DNA from: Henricia sp. BOLD:AAB3569
Taxonomy: Eukaryota; Echinodermata; Asteroidea; Spinulosida; Echinasteridae
Assembly (NCBI GenBank): GCA_037783545.1
Contig: JBBELK010000033.1
Span: 620,001 to 684,000 of the forward strand
Reading direction: 5' to 3'
DNA length: 64,000 nucleotides
Part shown: piece after piece, positions 20,524-30,214 of the stretch
How the letters are laid out: each line of letters opens with the position of its first letter
How positions within the stretch are numbered: the stretch's first letter is position 1
Program-made: the position numbers and the translations under genes
The notes under the pieces: model-generated
Seen by the model: only the letters and a program-made list of their open reading frames with translations
Databases searched by the model: none
Told to the model about the DNA's origin: nothing

Positions 20524-22036
20524 TTTTATTACTTTTATTACACTTGATTACACTTGATTACACTTTATTACACTTGATTACACTTTATTACACTTTTATT
20601 ACACTTTTATTACACTCTTATTACACTTTATTATACTTTATTACACTTTTATTACACTTTATTACACTCTTATTACACTTTATTACACTTTATTACACTT
20701 TTATTACACTTTATTACATTTTTATTACACTTTATTACACTCTTATTACACTTTATTACACTTTATTACACTTTTATTACACTTTATTACACTTTTATTA
20801 CACTTTATTACACTTTTATTACACTCTTATTACACTTTATTATACTTTATTACACTTTTATTACACTTTATTACACTCTTATTACACTTTATTACACTTT
20901 ATTACACTTTTATTACACTTTATTACACTTTTATTACACTTTATTACACTTTTATTACACTTTATTACACTTTTATTACACTTTATTACACTCTTATTAC
21001 ACTTTATTACACTTTATTACACTTTTATTACACTTTATTACACTTTTATTACACTTTATTACACTTTTATTACACTCTTATTACACTTTATTATACTTTA
21101 TTACACTTTTATTACACTTTATTACACTCTTATTACACTTTATTACACTTTATTACACTTTTATTACACTTTATTACATTTTTATTACACTTTATTACAC
21201 TCTTATTACACTTTATTACACTTTATTACACTTTTATTACACTTTATTACACTTTTATTACACTTTATTACACTTTTATTACACTCTTATTACACTTTAT
21301 TATACTTTATTACACTTTTATTACACTTTATTACACTCTTATTACACTTTATTACACTTTATTACACTTTTATTACACTTTATTACACTTTTATTACACT
21401 TTATTACACTTTTATTACACTTTATTACACTTTTATTACACTCTTATTACACTTTATTACACTTTATTACATTTTTATTACACTTTATTACACTCTTATT
21501 ACACTTTATTACACTTTATTACACTTTTATTACACTTTATTACACTTTTATTACACTTTATTACACTTTTATTACACTCTTATTACACTCTTATTACACT
21601 TTATTACACTTTTATTACACTTTATTACACTCTTATTACACTTTATTACACTTTATTACACTTTTATTACACTTTATTACACTTTTATTACACTTTATTA
21701 CACTTTATTACACTTTAGTCGAAGGTCGAATTTGGTATTTTTGAACTCGCCTTTCGACGCTGATTCCAAAAATACCACAAACGTTCAGTTTCGGCCATTT
21801 TTGAAAAACCTGAAAACTGGACACTTTAGACAAAGGTCGAATTTGGTATTTTTGAACTTTTATTACTTTTATTACACTTGATTACACTTGATTACACTTT
21901 ATTACACTTGATTACACTTTATTACACTTTTATTACACTTTTATTACACTCTTATTACACTTTATTACACTTTTATTACACTTTATTACACTTTTATTAC
22001 ACTTTATTACACTTTATTACACTTTATTACACTTTA
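20524..22036 (+). repeat. TTATTACAC-type arrays 2 and 3 with intervening monomer (copy A)
   Basis: Array 2 spans 20524-21717, then a monomer, then short array 3 at 21858-22036. The step from 20524 to 21858 (1334 bp) is a higher-order unit that copy B lacks one of. Arrays 2 and 3 open with CACTTGATTACACTTGATTAC. Confidence 0.92.
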
Positions 22037-23070
22037 GTCCAAGGTCGAATTTGGTATTTTTGAACTCGCCGTTTGATGTTGATTCCAAAAATACCAAACA
22101 CGGTCAGTTTCGGCCATTTTGAAAAAAACCTGAAAACTTGACACTTTAGACAAAGGTCGAATTTGGTATTTTTAAACTCGCCTTTCGACGCTGATTCCAA
22201 AAATACCACACACGGTCAGTTTCGGCCATTTTGAAAAAAACCTGAAAACTGGACACTTTAGACAAACGTCGAATTTGGTATTTTTGAACTCGCCTTTCGT
22301 CGCTGATTCCAAAAATACCACACACGGTCAGTTTCGGCCAGTTTGAAAAAAACCTAAAAACTTGACACTTTAGACAAAGGTCGAAATTGGTATTTTTGAA
22401 CTCGCCGTTTGATGCTGATTCCAAAAATACCAAACACGGTCAGTTTTGTCCATTTTGAAAAAAACCTGAAAACTGGACACTTTAGACAAACGTCGAATTT
22501 GGTATTTTTGAACTCGCCTTTCGTCGCTGATTCCAAAAATACCACACACGGTCAGTTTCGGCCAGTTTGAAAAAAACCTGAAAACTTGACACTTTAGACA
22601 AAGGTCGAAATTGGTATTTTTGAACTCGCCGTTTGATGCTGATTCCAAAAATACCAAACACGGTCAGTTTTGTCCATTTTGAAAAAACCCTGAAAACTGG
22701 ACACTTTAGACAAACGTCGAATTTGGTATTTTTGAACTCGCCTTTCGTCGCTGATTCCAAAAATACCACACACGGTCAGTTTCGGCCAGTTTGAAAAACA
22801 CCTGAAAACTTGACACTTTAGACAAAGGTCGAAATTGGTATTTTTGAACTCGCCGTTTGATGCTGATTCCAAAAATACCAAACACGGTCAGTTTTGTCCA
22901 TTTTGAAAAAAACCCTGAAAACTGGACACTTTAGACAAAGGTCGAATTTGGTATTTTTGAACTCGCCTTTCGTCGCTGATTCCAAAAATACCAGACACGG
23001 TCAGTTTCGGCCAGTTTGAAAAATACCTGAAAACTTGACACTTTAGACGAAGGTCGAATTTGGTATTTTG
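22037..23070 (-). repeat. 112-bp satellite array
   Basis: About nine monomers with GGTATTTTTGAACTCGCC, GATTCCAAAAATACCA and GGTCAGTTTCGGCCA. Two alternating types (CCTTTCGTCGCTGATT with CACACACGG, and CCGTTTGATGCTGATT with AAACACGG) make a 224-bp dimer. It is the complement-oriented relative of the 116-bp family. Minus-strand frames of 95 codons recur and are by-products. Confidence 0.93.
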
Positions 23071-23700
23071 GCAACAGAGATTAGGGTTAGTATAGGTTGC
23101 TAATTTTGGAACTGGGCTGTAGTTTTGGGTCCAAACGGCTGAAATCGTTTAAATCGTAGTGAATGTAGCAAAGTTAATAAGGTACATCGTATTGAAGTTT
23201 GAGACCGATCGGACAGTGCAGTGGTCAGTTACGGCCAAAAGAGTGACAAATTTGCGGATGGCCGTAACTCCGGACAGCCTTGACCGATCTGACCCAGATT
23301 TCGTACTGCTCCTGCAGATAGAACCCAGGAACAACATGTTAAAAGGGCAGGTCGATCGGACATTCCGTTGTGCAGTTATGGCCAAAATAATAATTCCCAT
23401 AGACATGTGCACAAGTTTTATGAGGCTTTGACCGATGGTCAAGTTATGTACCTTTTCTGAATTCGCATCGATAGACAAATCGAATGGTACCACAATCGAG
23501 GTAATCGGACATTGCGCTGTACAGTTATGGCCAAAAATAGGTGTTCTCATAGACTTGTGCACAATTTGTTTTTTACTTTGACCGATGGTCAAGTTATGTA
23601 CCCTTTCGGAACGGCCAAGCGAGCGAAATTTGTTTGAGCTACTTGACCAGAGGTCAGCGGTGTTCGAAATCGAACGCTTGGTCGGAGCCAACCAAGAGTG
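23071..23700 (+). repeat. Diverged 315-type satellite sequence
   Basis: 23195-23400 keeps GACCGATCGGACAGTGCAGT, GGTCAGTTACGGCCAAAAGA, ACAACATGTTAAAAGGGC and a CCATAGAC..TGTGCACAA order from the 315-bp family; 23395-23640 repeats the latter half twice. 23071-23194 is not recognisable. Frames on both strands are not supported as genes. Confidence 0.75.
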
Positions 23701-23706
23701 GTATTT

Positions 23707-24066
23707 CCGGACTAAAAGATCACATATAAAAAGGTCACACTCTAAAAAGGTCACACACTAAAAAGGTCACACACCAAAAAAGTCACACATATAAAATGGT
23801 AACACACCAGAAAAGGTGACACACTAAAAAAAGGTCACACACAAAAAAAGGTCACACACTAAAAAGGTCACACACCAAAAAGGTCACACATAAAAAAGGT
23901 CACACTCAAAAAGGTCACACATATAAAATGGTAACACACTAGAAAAGGTGACGCACTAAAAAAAGGTCAAAAAGTCACACATAAAAAGGTCACACTCAAA
24001 AAGGTCACACATATAAAATGGTAACACACCAGAAAAGGTGACGCACACCAAAAGAGGTCACACATT
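23707..24066 (+). repeat. GGTCACAC-AAAA minisatellite
   Basis: Degenerate 12-18-bp units of the form AAAAAGGTCACACACT, with AAAATGGTAACACACCAG variants. Confidence 0.9.
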
Positions 24067-25628
24067 TTGCACACAGAGTAATGGGAAATTTTGTTTCAAC
24101 TAGTTAAGGACCCAAACTCTACCAGGTGATAGGTCAGGGTTCAACGCACTTGCACATCAATTATGAGAGGCCTACTAGTTTGGGGTCAAATGTGACGGGG
24201 TCAAACGATTGTGCACTAAGCATAGGAAACGATCTAAGCATAGGAAACGATCTTTGTAAGGTCATGACCTTTCAAGGGAAACTAGTTGAGAATTGCCTCT
24301 TGTCCAAATTTGATCTTGGTGGTGGAAGATATTTCATGTTGACTTTTGACCTTTTGGGACATCGCTTTGTCAAGTTATGGCCATATGTTTTGTACACAGC
24401 CTTGAATATCGTCAAATTCCCTAGCACTTTGGCTGTATTTGCATTCAAAATCCAAAACAATTGCACATTTTCGGGGTCATAGGGGACATGATATTGTATG
24501 TTTTTTTCAGTTTATTGAGACCTATCATGCTGTAAAAGAATTGTATCTGTTACGGTTCTTGAGATATGAATTTTTGAAATATTATACTGAATTTTGGTAA
24601 TGACACCTGATGACGTCATCATGATGACACACTTGTATACTGTACACCTTGGGATTAGGGTTGATGTTCCTACCAAGTTTCAAGTTGATATCTTGGTTGC
24701 GCGTGCAAAACAGGTTCCTGGCGCTTATTGGCTTAGTTGACAGTTTGGTTTTAACAATGTTTACGTGTAGAGTGGGGCGTGGGTAATGTTGTTGTGACGT
24801 TACACGTACGGGTCAACTACTTGCATGTAATGAATAATGTAGCAGTAGCCAGTTCGAAAAAGGCTTTATGGCAAGACAAAAGGCGTAACCTAATTAATTT
24901 AAAAAAAAAAATTTAACTTGTATTTTTAAATTTGTGTTTTTTCGTTTTAAATTCTTATACGTTGAATGACCTATCATATTGTTTGTTTGTCCTATTGTCC
25001 CACATATCCCATTAGATTTGTACATCCTACCAGTTTCATTTGTTTCCCTGCCTTGTTATCTATTTGTTTCATTTGCCCTGTGTTTTCTCTGTGTGTGTGT
25101 GTGTAGTTATGTTATATTGTTTTGTATTGTTTTAATTATGTTTTGAATGGTTTTAATCTTTTTATTTTTAATTTTTATAATTATTTGTTTTGTCTTTAAT
25201 GTTTTTTTTATGGAATTCACATTCTTTTAGCTTGATTTTAGTTTCTGTTTTAGTTTTTTGTGGAATGTATTTTAAGTGTACCTTTTATATTTTAATTACG
25301 TGTTCATGTACTTATATGTATTTATGAGTGCTCCCTTCTGGGTCTGCCTATAGAACAATATTTTATATTTTAAATTTATTATTTCTTAATCATTTTAAGA
25401 CCCCAGGGCCCCGTGGAAGACCACGTTTAGTATGTGAACAGGTTAAATATCAGAAATAAATAAATAAATAAATAAATAAGTAACGTTCGCCCAGCCTTTA
25501 TATACTCCGCTCAAGACGCCAAATTATCCCACATTTTACGAAACAATATAACCCCAAAGCCATCAAGCCTTGCCAATTAAATTGCAATAACTGATATAAT
25601 AATTGAACCTACGATTGTTTACGTGCAG
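24067..25628. other. End of copy A, then non-coding sequence with a LINE tail
   Basis: 24067-24412 is the end of copy A and shows weak 315-type traces (GTCAAGTTATGGCCA at 24369). After the break, 24413-24890 has nothing I recognise. 24890-25390 is T/A-rich low complexity with a short GT run near 25097. 25390-25480 looks like a LINE 3' end. No upstream exon of the following channel gene could be found here. Confidence 0.5.
25390..25480 (+). mobile_element. Truncated LINE 3' end (CR1/L2-like)
   Basis: GACCCCAGGGCCCCGTGGAAGACCAC is followed by a short stretch and an (AAAT)n tail ATAAATAAATAAATAAATAA. A sister tail is at 27130-27215. 3'-tail-only fragments with a short tandem tail are typical of CR1/L2-like LINEs; the family call is inference. 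Confidence 0.55.
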
Positions 25629-25792
25629 GTCTTCATCTGACAATGTTCCTGGAGATGCCAGAATACATAGGCATCTTGTCTCCGGAAGCCGGGATACGAG
25701 TGGCTATACACTCGCCCAACACGCCTCCGTTTCCCGAGGACGATGGTATAACAATTTCTCCTGGTCAGGCCACCAATATCGGGATTCGACAG
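25629..25792 (+). CDS. ENaC/ASIC-family channel, exon (extracellular, GLxL and PPF motifs)
   Basis: First recognisable exon of an amiloride-sensitive sodium channel (degenerin/ENaC/ASIC) gene. It follows acceptor TTTACGTGCAG and ends at CGACAG|GTGAGT. Two bases finish a split codon, then LHLTMFLEMPEYIG and AGIRVAIHSPNTPPFPEDDG, characteristic of the extracellular domain of this family, followed by ITISPGQATNIGIRQ. It ends in phase 0. These channels are trimers with two membrane segments; upstream exons with the first membrane segment are not in the flanking sequence, so the gene is partial here or its first introns are very long. Confidence 0.9.
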
Positions 25793-26192
25793 GTGAGTCT
25801 CCATTGCAAATCCGGTGTTAGTCACAATTGCAAAGCTATAGTGGCCATTCTTTAGTATGGGCTGCCGAAAAATGAACCACTCTACTTGCGCGTTGAGTGT
25901 GACAAAATGTTTTGCACAGGTCACGACTCGTCTCGGCCAGAAATCAAAACCACGTTCCAACTACTGGAGCGCGGTTATGCTGCATTTAGTATAGCTCTAA
26001 AATGGTTGCTCACTGATCGATAGAAAACATCCACTTTTTCAATTATAAAATGTAAGGTGCGTTCTACATACTGTGTTACTAAAAACTCAAATAGGCCCTA
26101 TGTCGTTTATGTTGCTTTTACGTCGTTTGTCGTATACAACTTATCGTCATAATGTCTTGTCATTGGAGCCGTCATATTATTTTTTTCCACAG

Positions 26193-26409
26193 GTTTACAT
26201 TGAGCGTCTTGGCAAACCGCACAACAACGAGTGTCACCCCTTCACGCATGAGACATACTCGCTGAAAGCCTGCAATCGGTTTTGTGTGCAAGACGAAATG
26301 TTCAACAAGTGTAATTGCGTCTCTGATATACTACTGGAGAACAAGACTAAGTGTAGTTACATCAACTCTACACAACGTGGGTATCTGAATTCATGTTTTA
26401 ATGAGCAAG
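26193..26409 (+). CDS. ENaC/ASIC-family channel, exon (Cys-rich signature)
   Basis: Acceptor TTTTTTTCCACAG, phase 0, in frame with the previous exon. It encodes VYIERLGKPHNNECHPF, then YSLKACNRFCVQDEMFNKCNC, which follows the PROSITE ASC signature (Y-x2-x-x-C-x2-x-C-x-Q...C-x-C) at all cysteines with three unusual positions, then an N-glycosylation-type NKT/NST region. The donor is CAAG|GTCTTA at 26409/26410, chosen because it leaves one base that joins the next exon in frame; a weaker alternative is CAAC|GTGGGT. Part of this exon is duplicated at 30215. Confidence 0.9.
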
Positions 26410-26592
26410 GTCTTAAAGGGAGGGGAGGGGGTATGTATATAATACAGTTGACGTACACGGTAGCGCATTAATTGAAACGCAATTTCCTTCCTCCTCTGCA
26501 ATAATGTTAGTGATAAGTTAAGCAAGGCTACCTTAATTATACTCTGAAAAACATGCTTTTTTCTAACTTAGTAATCCTTTCTTTTCATTTAG

Positions 26593-26665
26593 AAAAGTGC
26601 AGACAGCTTGTGGAATACCTGGGCGAGGAGCGGAGGCTGAATTGTTCCTGTCCTGTATCGTGCAA
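26593..26665 (+). CDS. ENaC/ASIC-family channel, exon (C-x-C)
   Basis: Acceptor TTTCATTTAG, donor TGCAA|GTGAGT. It encodes KCRQLVEYLGEERRLNCSC then PVSC, with the paired cysteines expected in the extracellular domain before the second membrane segment. Starts with two and ends with two bases of split codons, fitting both neighbours. Also partly duplicated (32666-32711). Confidence 0.88.
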
Positions 26666-27059
26666 GTGAGTTTATGATCACACCTAATTGGTGATCGGTG
26701 ATCGTGCTCGTGTGAGAATAAAGCCAAATATTCTTGTAACAAAATAATGACTGAACCATTTTGCTTACATACATGTACAGTGTATTGTGTTAAAATAAGT
26801 TCAATAATTTCAGCCCTTTTCGTAAAGTGAAACACAAGTTACAATAAACCAGCCATATTCCCACGTAGACTATTCACATATCTTATCGCCCACGATCGCC
26901 CAATCTTTACAACATCACGGTGTTATACCGTGCAAACACTGTAACAGTATTGGCCATAATTAATTGTCACGCCAGAAAAATAAGCTACACGTTGTCATCT
27001 TATCGTTAGTTGACATGTTCTTACATCTCGCCTTAACAATTAAATTTTCTTGGGTATTA

Positions 27060-27215
27060 TGTTTGTTTATGTTATATATACCGATTTGTTTCACTTTATG
27101 CCTTATCCTAATTTTTAGTTGTATTTTTATACCCCAGGACCCCAGGGAAGACCACTTTATATCGTGAATCGGGTTATCCTGGCAAAATATAATAGATACA
27201 AAAATAAATAACAAA
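27060..27215 (+). mobile_element. Truncated LINE 3' end in an intron
   Basis: ACCCCAGGACCCCAGGGAAG, ACCACTTTATATCGTGAATC, GGGTTATCCTGGC and an A-rich AATAAATAACAAAATAAT tail, the layout of a CR1/L2-like LINE end, related to 25390-25480. Confidence 0.6.
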
Positions 27216-27251
27216 ATAATGTTGACATGTCTTATTTCTGTTCGTTTGTAG

Positions 27252-27309
27252 CGAAACGTCCTTCGTGAAATCTGTGTCTTCGTCATTCTGGCCCTCTGAA
27301 CGTTACGAG
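27252..27309 (+). CDS. ENaC/ASIC-family channel, exon (WPS motif)
   Basis: Acceptor CGTTTGTAG, donor TACGAG|GTGAGA. It encodes NETSFVKSVSSSFWPSERYE (first codon split), matching the S-x-x-x-W-P-S element conserved in this channel family. Ends in phase 0. Confidence 0.88.
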
Positions 27310-27476
27310 GTGAGATCTATTGACACGGCATGTATGCTGCTAATTATACTTGACATGCACAACTGTTTAGAGATACATGTACTTGTGTCCATAGACCTTG
27401 TACCGGAACGTCGCCAATAATCCATGCATCATTCACTTTTCCGTTTCCATGTTAAAGCTTGCGTGTTTTGTCTTAG

Positions 27477-27556
27477 GAACATCTTCAGACACGCCTCAAG
27501 GAACACGCAGAAACTGCTTTTGCGGCTAGAATGGCATCTAGCGAGGACAGCACGAG
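27477..27556 (+). CDS. ENaC/ASIC-family channel, exon
   Basis: Acceptor TTTTGTCTTAG, donor CACGAG|GTATAT. Encodes EHLQTRLKEHAETAFAARMA followed by SSEDST, in the position of the variable region between the WPS motif and the last extracellular strand. Ends with two bases of a split codon. Confidence 0.82.
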
Positions 27557-28336
27557 GTATATATGCTAAACACACTCTTCCCTATTCTTAACGTACGACT
27601 CCTCCCTAAAACCAGAAGGAAATTCCTTGGATGTTTGACACACAATGGGGGAACAATGGAAGGGGGAGTCGCTCGGTCTCATTTCCTGCACCAAATGTCG
27701 AGGTATGGCATTAGTTTGGTACCGCACATCTAATACTACAAATTATTAAAGCACTTGCATAATTCAAGCTGGACGACATCCCAAATGCCTGGTCTGGTTC
27801 AATATTATAGGCCTACTTCGGCTGGCATTTCACATTAATAAGATCCATGCGCATCAACATTATCGTACGGCTAAATCAGCGGCGTAGCTACGGGTGGGTG
27901 GGGTAGGGGTGGAGTGGGGTGGGGTAGGGGAGGGGGTGGTGGAGGTGGGTTGAGGGGGATTCAGGGGTGGGGTTTTTTAAAAGAAAACTGTATAAAGTGC
28001 TGTTTTCTGGTGTAAATTACTATGGTGTGATTGTAATATATACCAAATTGAAAAATAATTCGGGGGGTGGGGGGGGGGGGGGGGGGGGGCGTGTGGTGAA
28101 GTGAGGGCACCAGCATGTTTTTTTTGTGTTGAAAAAATGGTCAACCAAATCCACAAAGGTACCCATGAATTTTTCATCGTGTGGTGTTTGTTAATTATTG
28201 ATATGAACAGGTTTTCTTGACATCTCATGAAGTAAAATTTTGGGTCACTGCAAATGTGATGGGGCTTTAAAACTGGAAATTTGGTAAACTACCTTTTATT
28301 CATTTAATCTTAAGCGGCCCACCTTTTTTTCCTCAG
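27557..28336. repeat. Intron with G-rich tracts
   Basis: 27889-27975 is a run of GGGG blocks (GGGTGGGGTAGGGG and variants) and 28063-28089 is an almost pure G tract. 27617-27665 shares about 40 bases with 62524-62575 (GGAAATTCCTTGGATG and GGGGGAACAATGG). The rest is unremarkable. Confidence 0.7.
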
Positions 28337-28412
28337 CAAAAATTTGGTTCGGCTGCGAGTGTACTTTGAGGAGTTGAACTACCAGTCCATCGTTGAATCG
28401 CCTACGTACACG
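28337..28412 (+). CDS. ENaC/ASIC-family channel, exon (pre-TM2 strand)
   Basis: Acceptor TTTTTTTCCTCAG, donor TACACG|GTAAGG. One base completes the split codon, then KNLVRLRVYFEELNYQSIVE and SPTYT, matching the V-x-V-Y-F-x-x-L-x-Y element just before the second membrane segment. Ends in phase 0. Confidence 0.88.
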
Positions 28413-28447
28413 GTAAGGGTGAAAGAAACTCAGGCAACGGTTCATTA

Positions 28448-28914
28448 CCCGGTGTCACGATCTCAGATGTTCCGCGTGCTCAGATGTTCCGATGACGTCA
28501 CGGAACATTTTAGCACGTTGCGTGCACGATCTCAGATATTCCGCGTGCTCAGATGTCCCGGTGTAAAAGGTAAAACTGTCCCCTAAAAGGTAAAACGGTA
28601 AAACTGTTCTCAGAAAGCCCTGCTGCGTAAGACCCCTTGCTTAAGTAATCAATTATTTTAACGTTTTTTTCTCTAAATACGGCGAAACGGCATGAACGCT
28701 CCGCCATGTCCGCCGGCCGCCATTTTGCAAAAATGTCACTACATCTGCGCGCATCAAAGTACGTACATGGCGCGAATTCTGCTGATCAACTCAGCACTGC
28801 ACCTAAACTGGTATAATTACATACGCTGTGCACATGACGTTCCGTGACATAAACTACCATATTTGGTCATCGGAACATCTGAGTACGCGGAACATCTGAG
28901 AGCGGGACACCGGA
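28448..28914. mobile_element. 467-bp MITE-like inverted-repeat element in the last intron
   Basis: Starts CCGGTGTCACGATCTCAGAT and ends with the complement of CCGGTGTCCCGCTCTCAGAT; the inverted similarity continues for about 47 bp through GTTCCGCGT and CTCAGATGTTCCGATGA. An extra partial terminus lies at about 28526-28565. No clear target duplication; no coding capacity. The remaining intron (28915-29623) holds nothing I recognise. Confidence 0.7.
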
Positions 28915-29623
28915 AATCACCTTTAAACCAAACAAAACAAATATGTGATGTATATGAAAATCATATATGCACTTAATGATGGTTAATATGTCATGATAAG
29001 AAACACACGGATATTTATGCCAAACACTTCACATCACACAACCAATCAAATTGATTTTGGGACAATACTCCAATCCGTAAGGGAGTTGTTTGCTGAGTGC
29101 ATGCACTACCCAGCATGACGCATACTCTGGCATATTTTAGGGACAGTTCACAGGAAGAACTGCAGAGGTGTGTTCAACGTCGGGGTACATTGGCAATCGC
29201 TAGGGCTGTCCCGTGGTGGGTGGGAAGGGTTACTTCTAGAAACTTGGCTGCACCAATTAAATGTGCCTTCTGCAGTTTATATAGAAACGGTCGGTTGGCA
29301 ATAGTTCGTTCGTCGCATTTTATCTCTGCCGTCCAAGGCTCGATTCCTATACAAAATGTGGATTGGGTTTGCAGTTACTTCTTGACCGCATTGGTTTTCG
29401 ACTAGTTTATAATAAGGCAAAATTAAAGCTAATGTCATGTAGTACATGCATGACATGACAATTAAGGTTAGTTGCTAAATAATCCATACAGTTAACAAGA
29501 AGAAGAATAGGGGCAGTTGCAAACATGTTTATCCAGTGGTCCTGACACTATTTAAGTCATGCTGATTATATATTTATTGTGTGTCTGTTACTTTCTCAAT
29601 GGCCCTTTCTTTCCCCTCCCCAG

Positions 29624-29785
29624 TTCCCTAATCTGTTAGGCAGCGTTGGAGGACTTCTAGGACTTTACATTGGTGTGTCCGTTCTGACATTGACCGAGGT
29701 TATTAATCTGCTTTTTGCCATCGTTAAGCACCTCACCACGAGAATGTGCTCCCACGGCAAGGTGGCACAGGAGACACTGGACTGA
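29624..29785 (+). CDS. ENaC/ASIC-family channel, last exon (pore and TM2)
   Basis: Acceptor TCTTTCCCCTCCCCAG, then 53 codons and a stop. It encodes FPNLLGSVGGLLGLYIGVSV and LTLTEVINLLFAIVKHLTTR: the pre-pore L-L-x-x-x-G-G segment, the G-x-S selectivity motif (GVS) and second membrane helix with the conserved glutamate of L-T-x-x-E. The cytoplasmic tail is short. All seven exons join without a frame break, so this part of the gene looks intact. A short gap follows before the duplicated fragment; I see no strong AATAAA signal after the stop. Confidence 0.93.
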   Translation, partial: FPNLLGSVGGLLGLYIGVSVLTLTEVINLLFAIVKHLTTRMCSHGKVAQETLD

Positions 29786-30135
29786 TCTCATTGGTGCATA
29801 TCGGACGTTCTTTAAAGATAGAGTATGATTTGTAAAATGTTAAAACGGCGTTATTTCCAATCGTAATTAAAAGTATATGTCGAGAAAACTGTCTGGTAGA
29901 AACTTTAGCCACATAGATGCAGTAATACTTCAGAAAACCTGAAAAATCCATATATTGTTTGTTATGAACGAATGGTAAAAACGTTGTCTGCAGTAAACTT
30001 TAAAAAAAAAAGCACCTTCAGTTGGCAATTGCTCCCATGGGTATCATTTTACGCGGAAACAAATCATGTGGTGTTTGTTACCATTGCTGTCAACACTTAG
30101 TCTGTTTTCCTTGTCAATCCGTAAAATATTGGATA

Positions 30136-30214
30136 ACTACTAATGATGTATTATGGTTTTAAAAGAGCTCTTACAGTGGTTAGGTTCGGTAGATATTCAT
30201 AAATCATTATTATT
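30136..30214 (+). repeat. Left flank repeat of the duplicated exon fragment
   Basis: TTTTAAAAGAGCTCTTACAG and GTAGATATTCATAAATCAT recur at about 32730-32806 after the fragment, so the exon fragment is bracketed by direct repeats of ~80 bp. Confidence 0.75.

Larger units (their letters stand above)
1..24412. repeat. Copy A of a ~24 kb direct duplication
   Basis: This block reappears at 34882-58857 in the same orientation with the same order of elements and near-identical bases. The last shared bases are at 24412 and 58857; beyond them the two sequences differ completely. The left boundary cannot be seen, because copy A starts at or before base 1. Differences I noticed are few: a C/A substitution (10016 versus 44895), a G/C substitution (5954 versus 40833), homopolymer length changes near 900 and 2440, and whole-unit changes in the satellites. 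Both copies share the same frame breaks in the DIRS element. Confidence 0.96.

Noticed and set aside
19090..21881. Open frames of 485 and 445 codons (and 395 codons at 55013-56200) rich in Tyr, Leu, Thr, His and Phe
   Set aside because: They run through TTATTACAC arrays that contain no stop codon in any plus-strand frame. Composition and period explain them fully.
22027..22881. Recurrent 95-codon minus-strand frames in the 112-bp array
   Set aside because: Same argument; by-products of a satellite whose period is not a multiple of three.
23149..23754. 201-codon minus-strand frame (also 57594-58199)
   Set aside because: It runs through diverged satellite monomers on the strand opposite to a second open frame and carries no recognisable domain.
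29097..29405. 102-codon frame in the last intron of the channel gene
   Set aside because: No recognisable domain, lies between two phase-compatible exons, and is consistent with chance or an old insertion.
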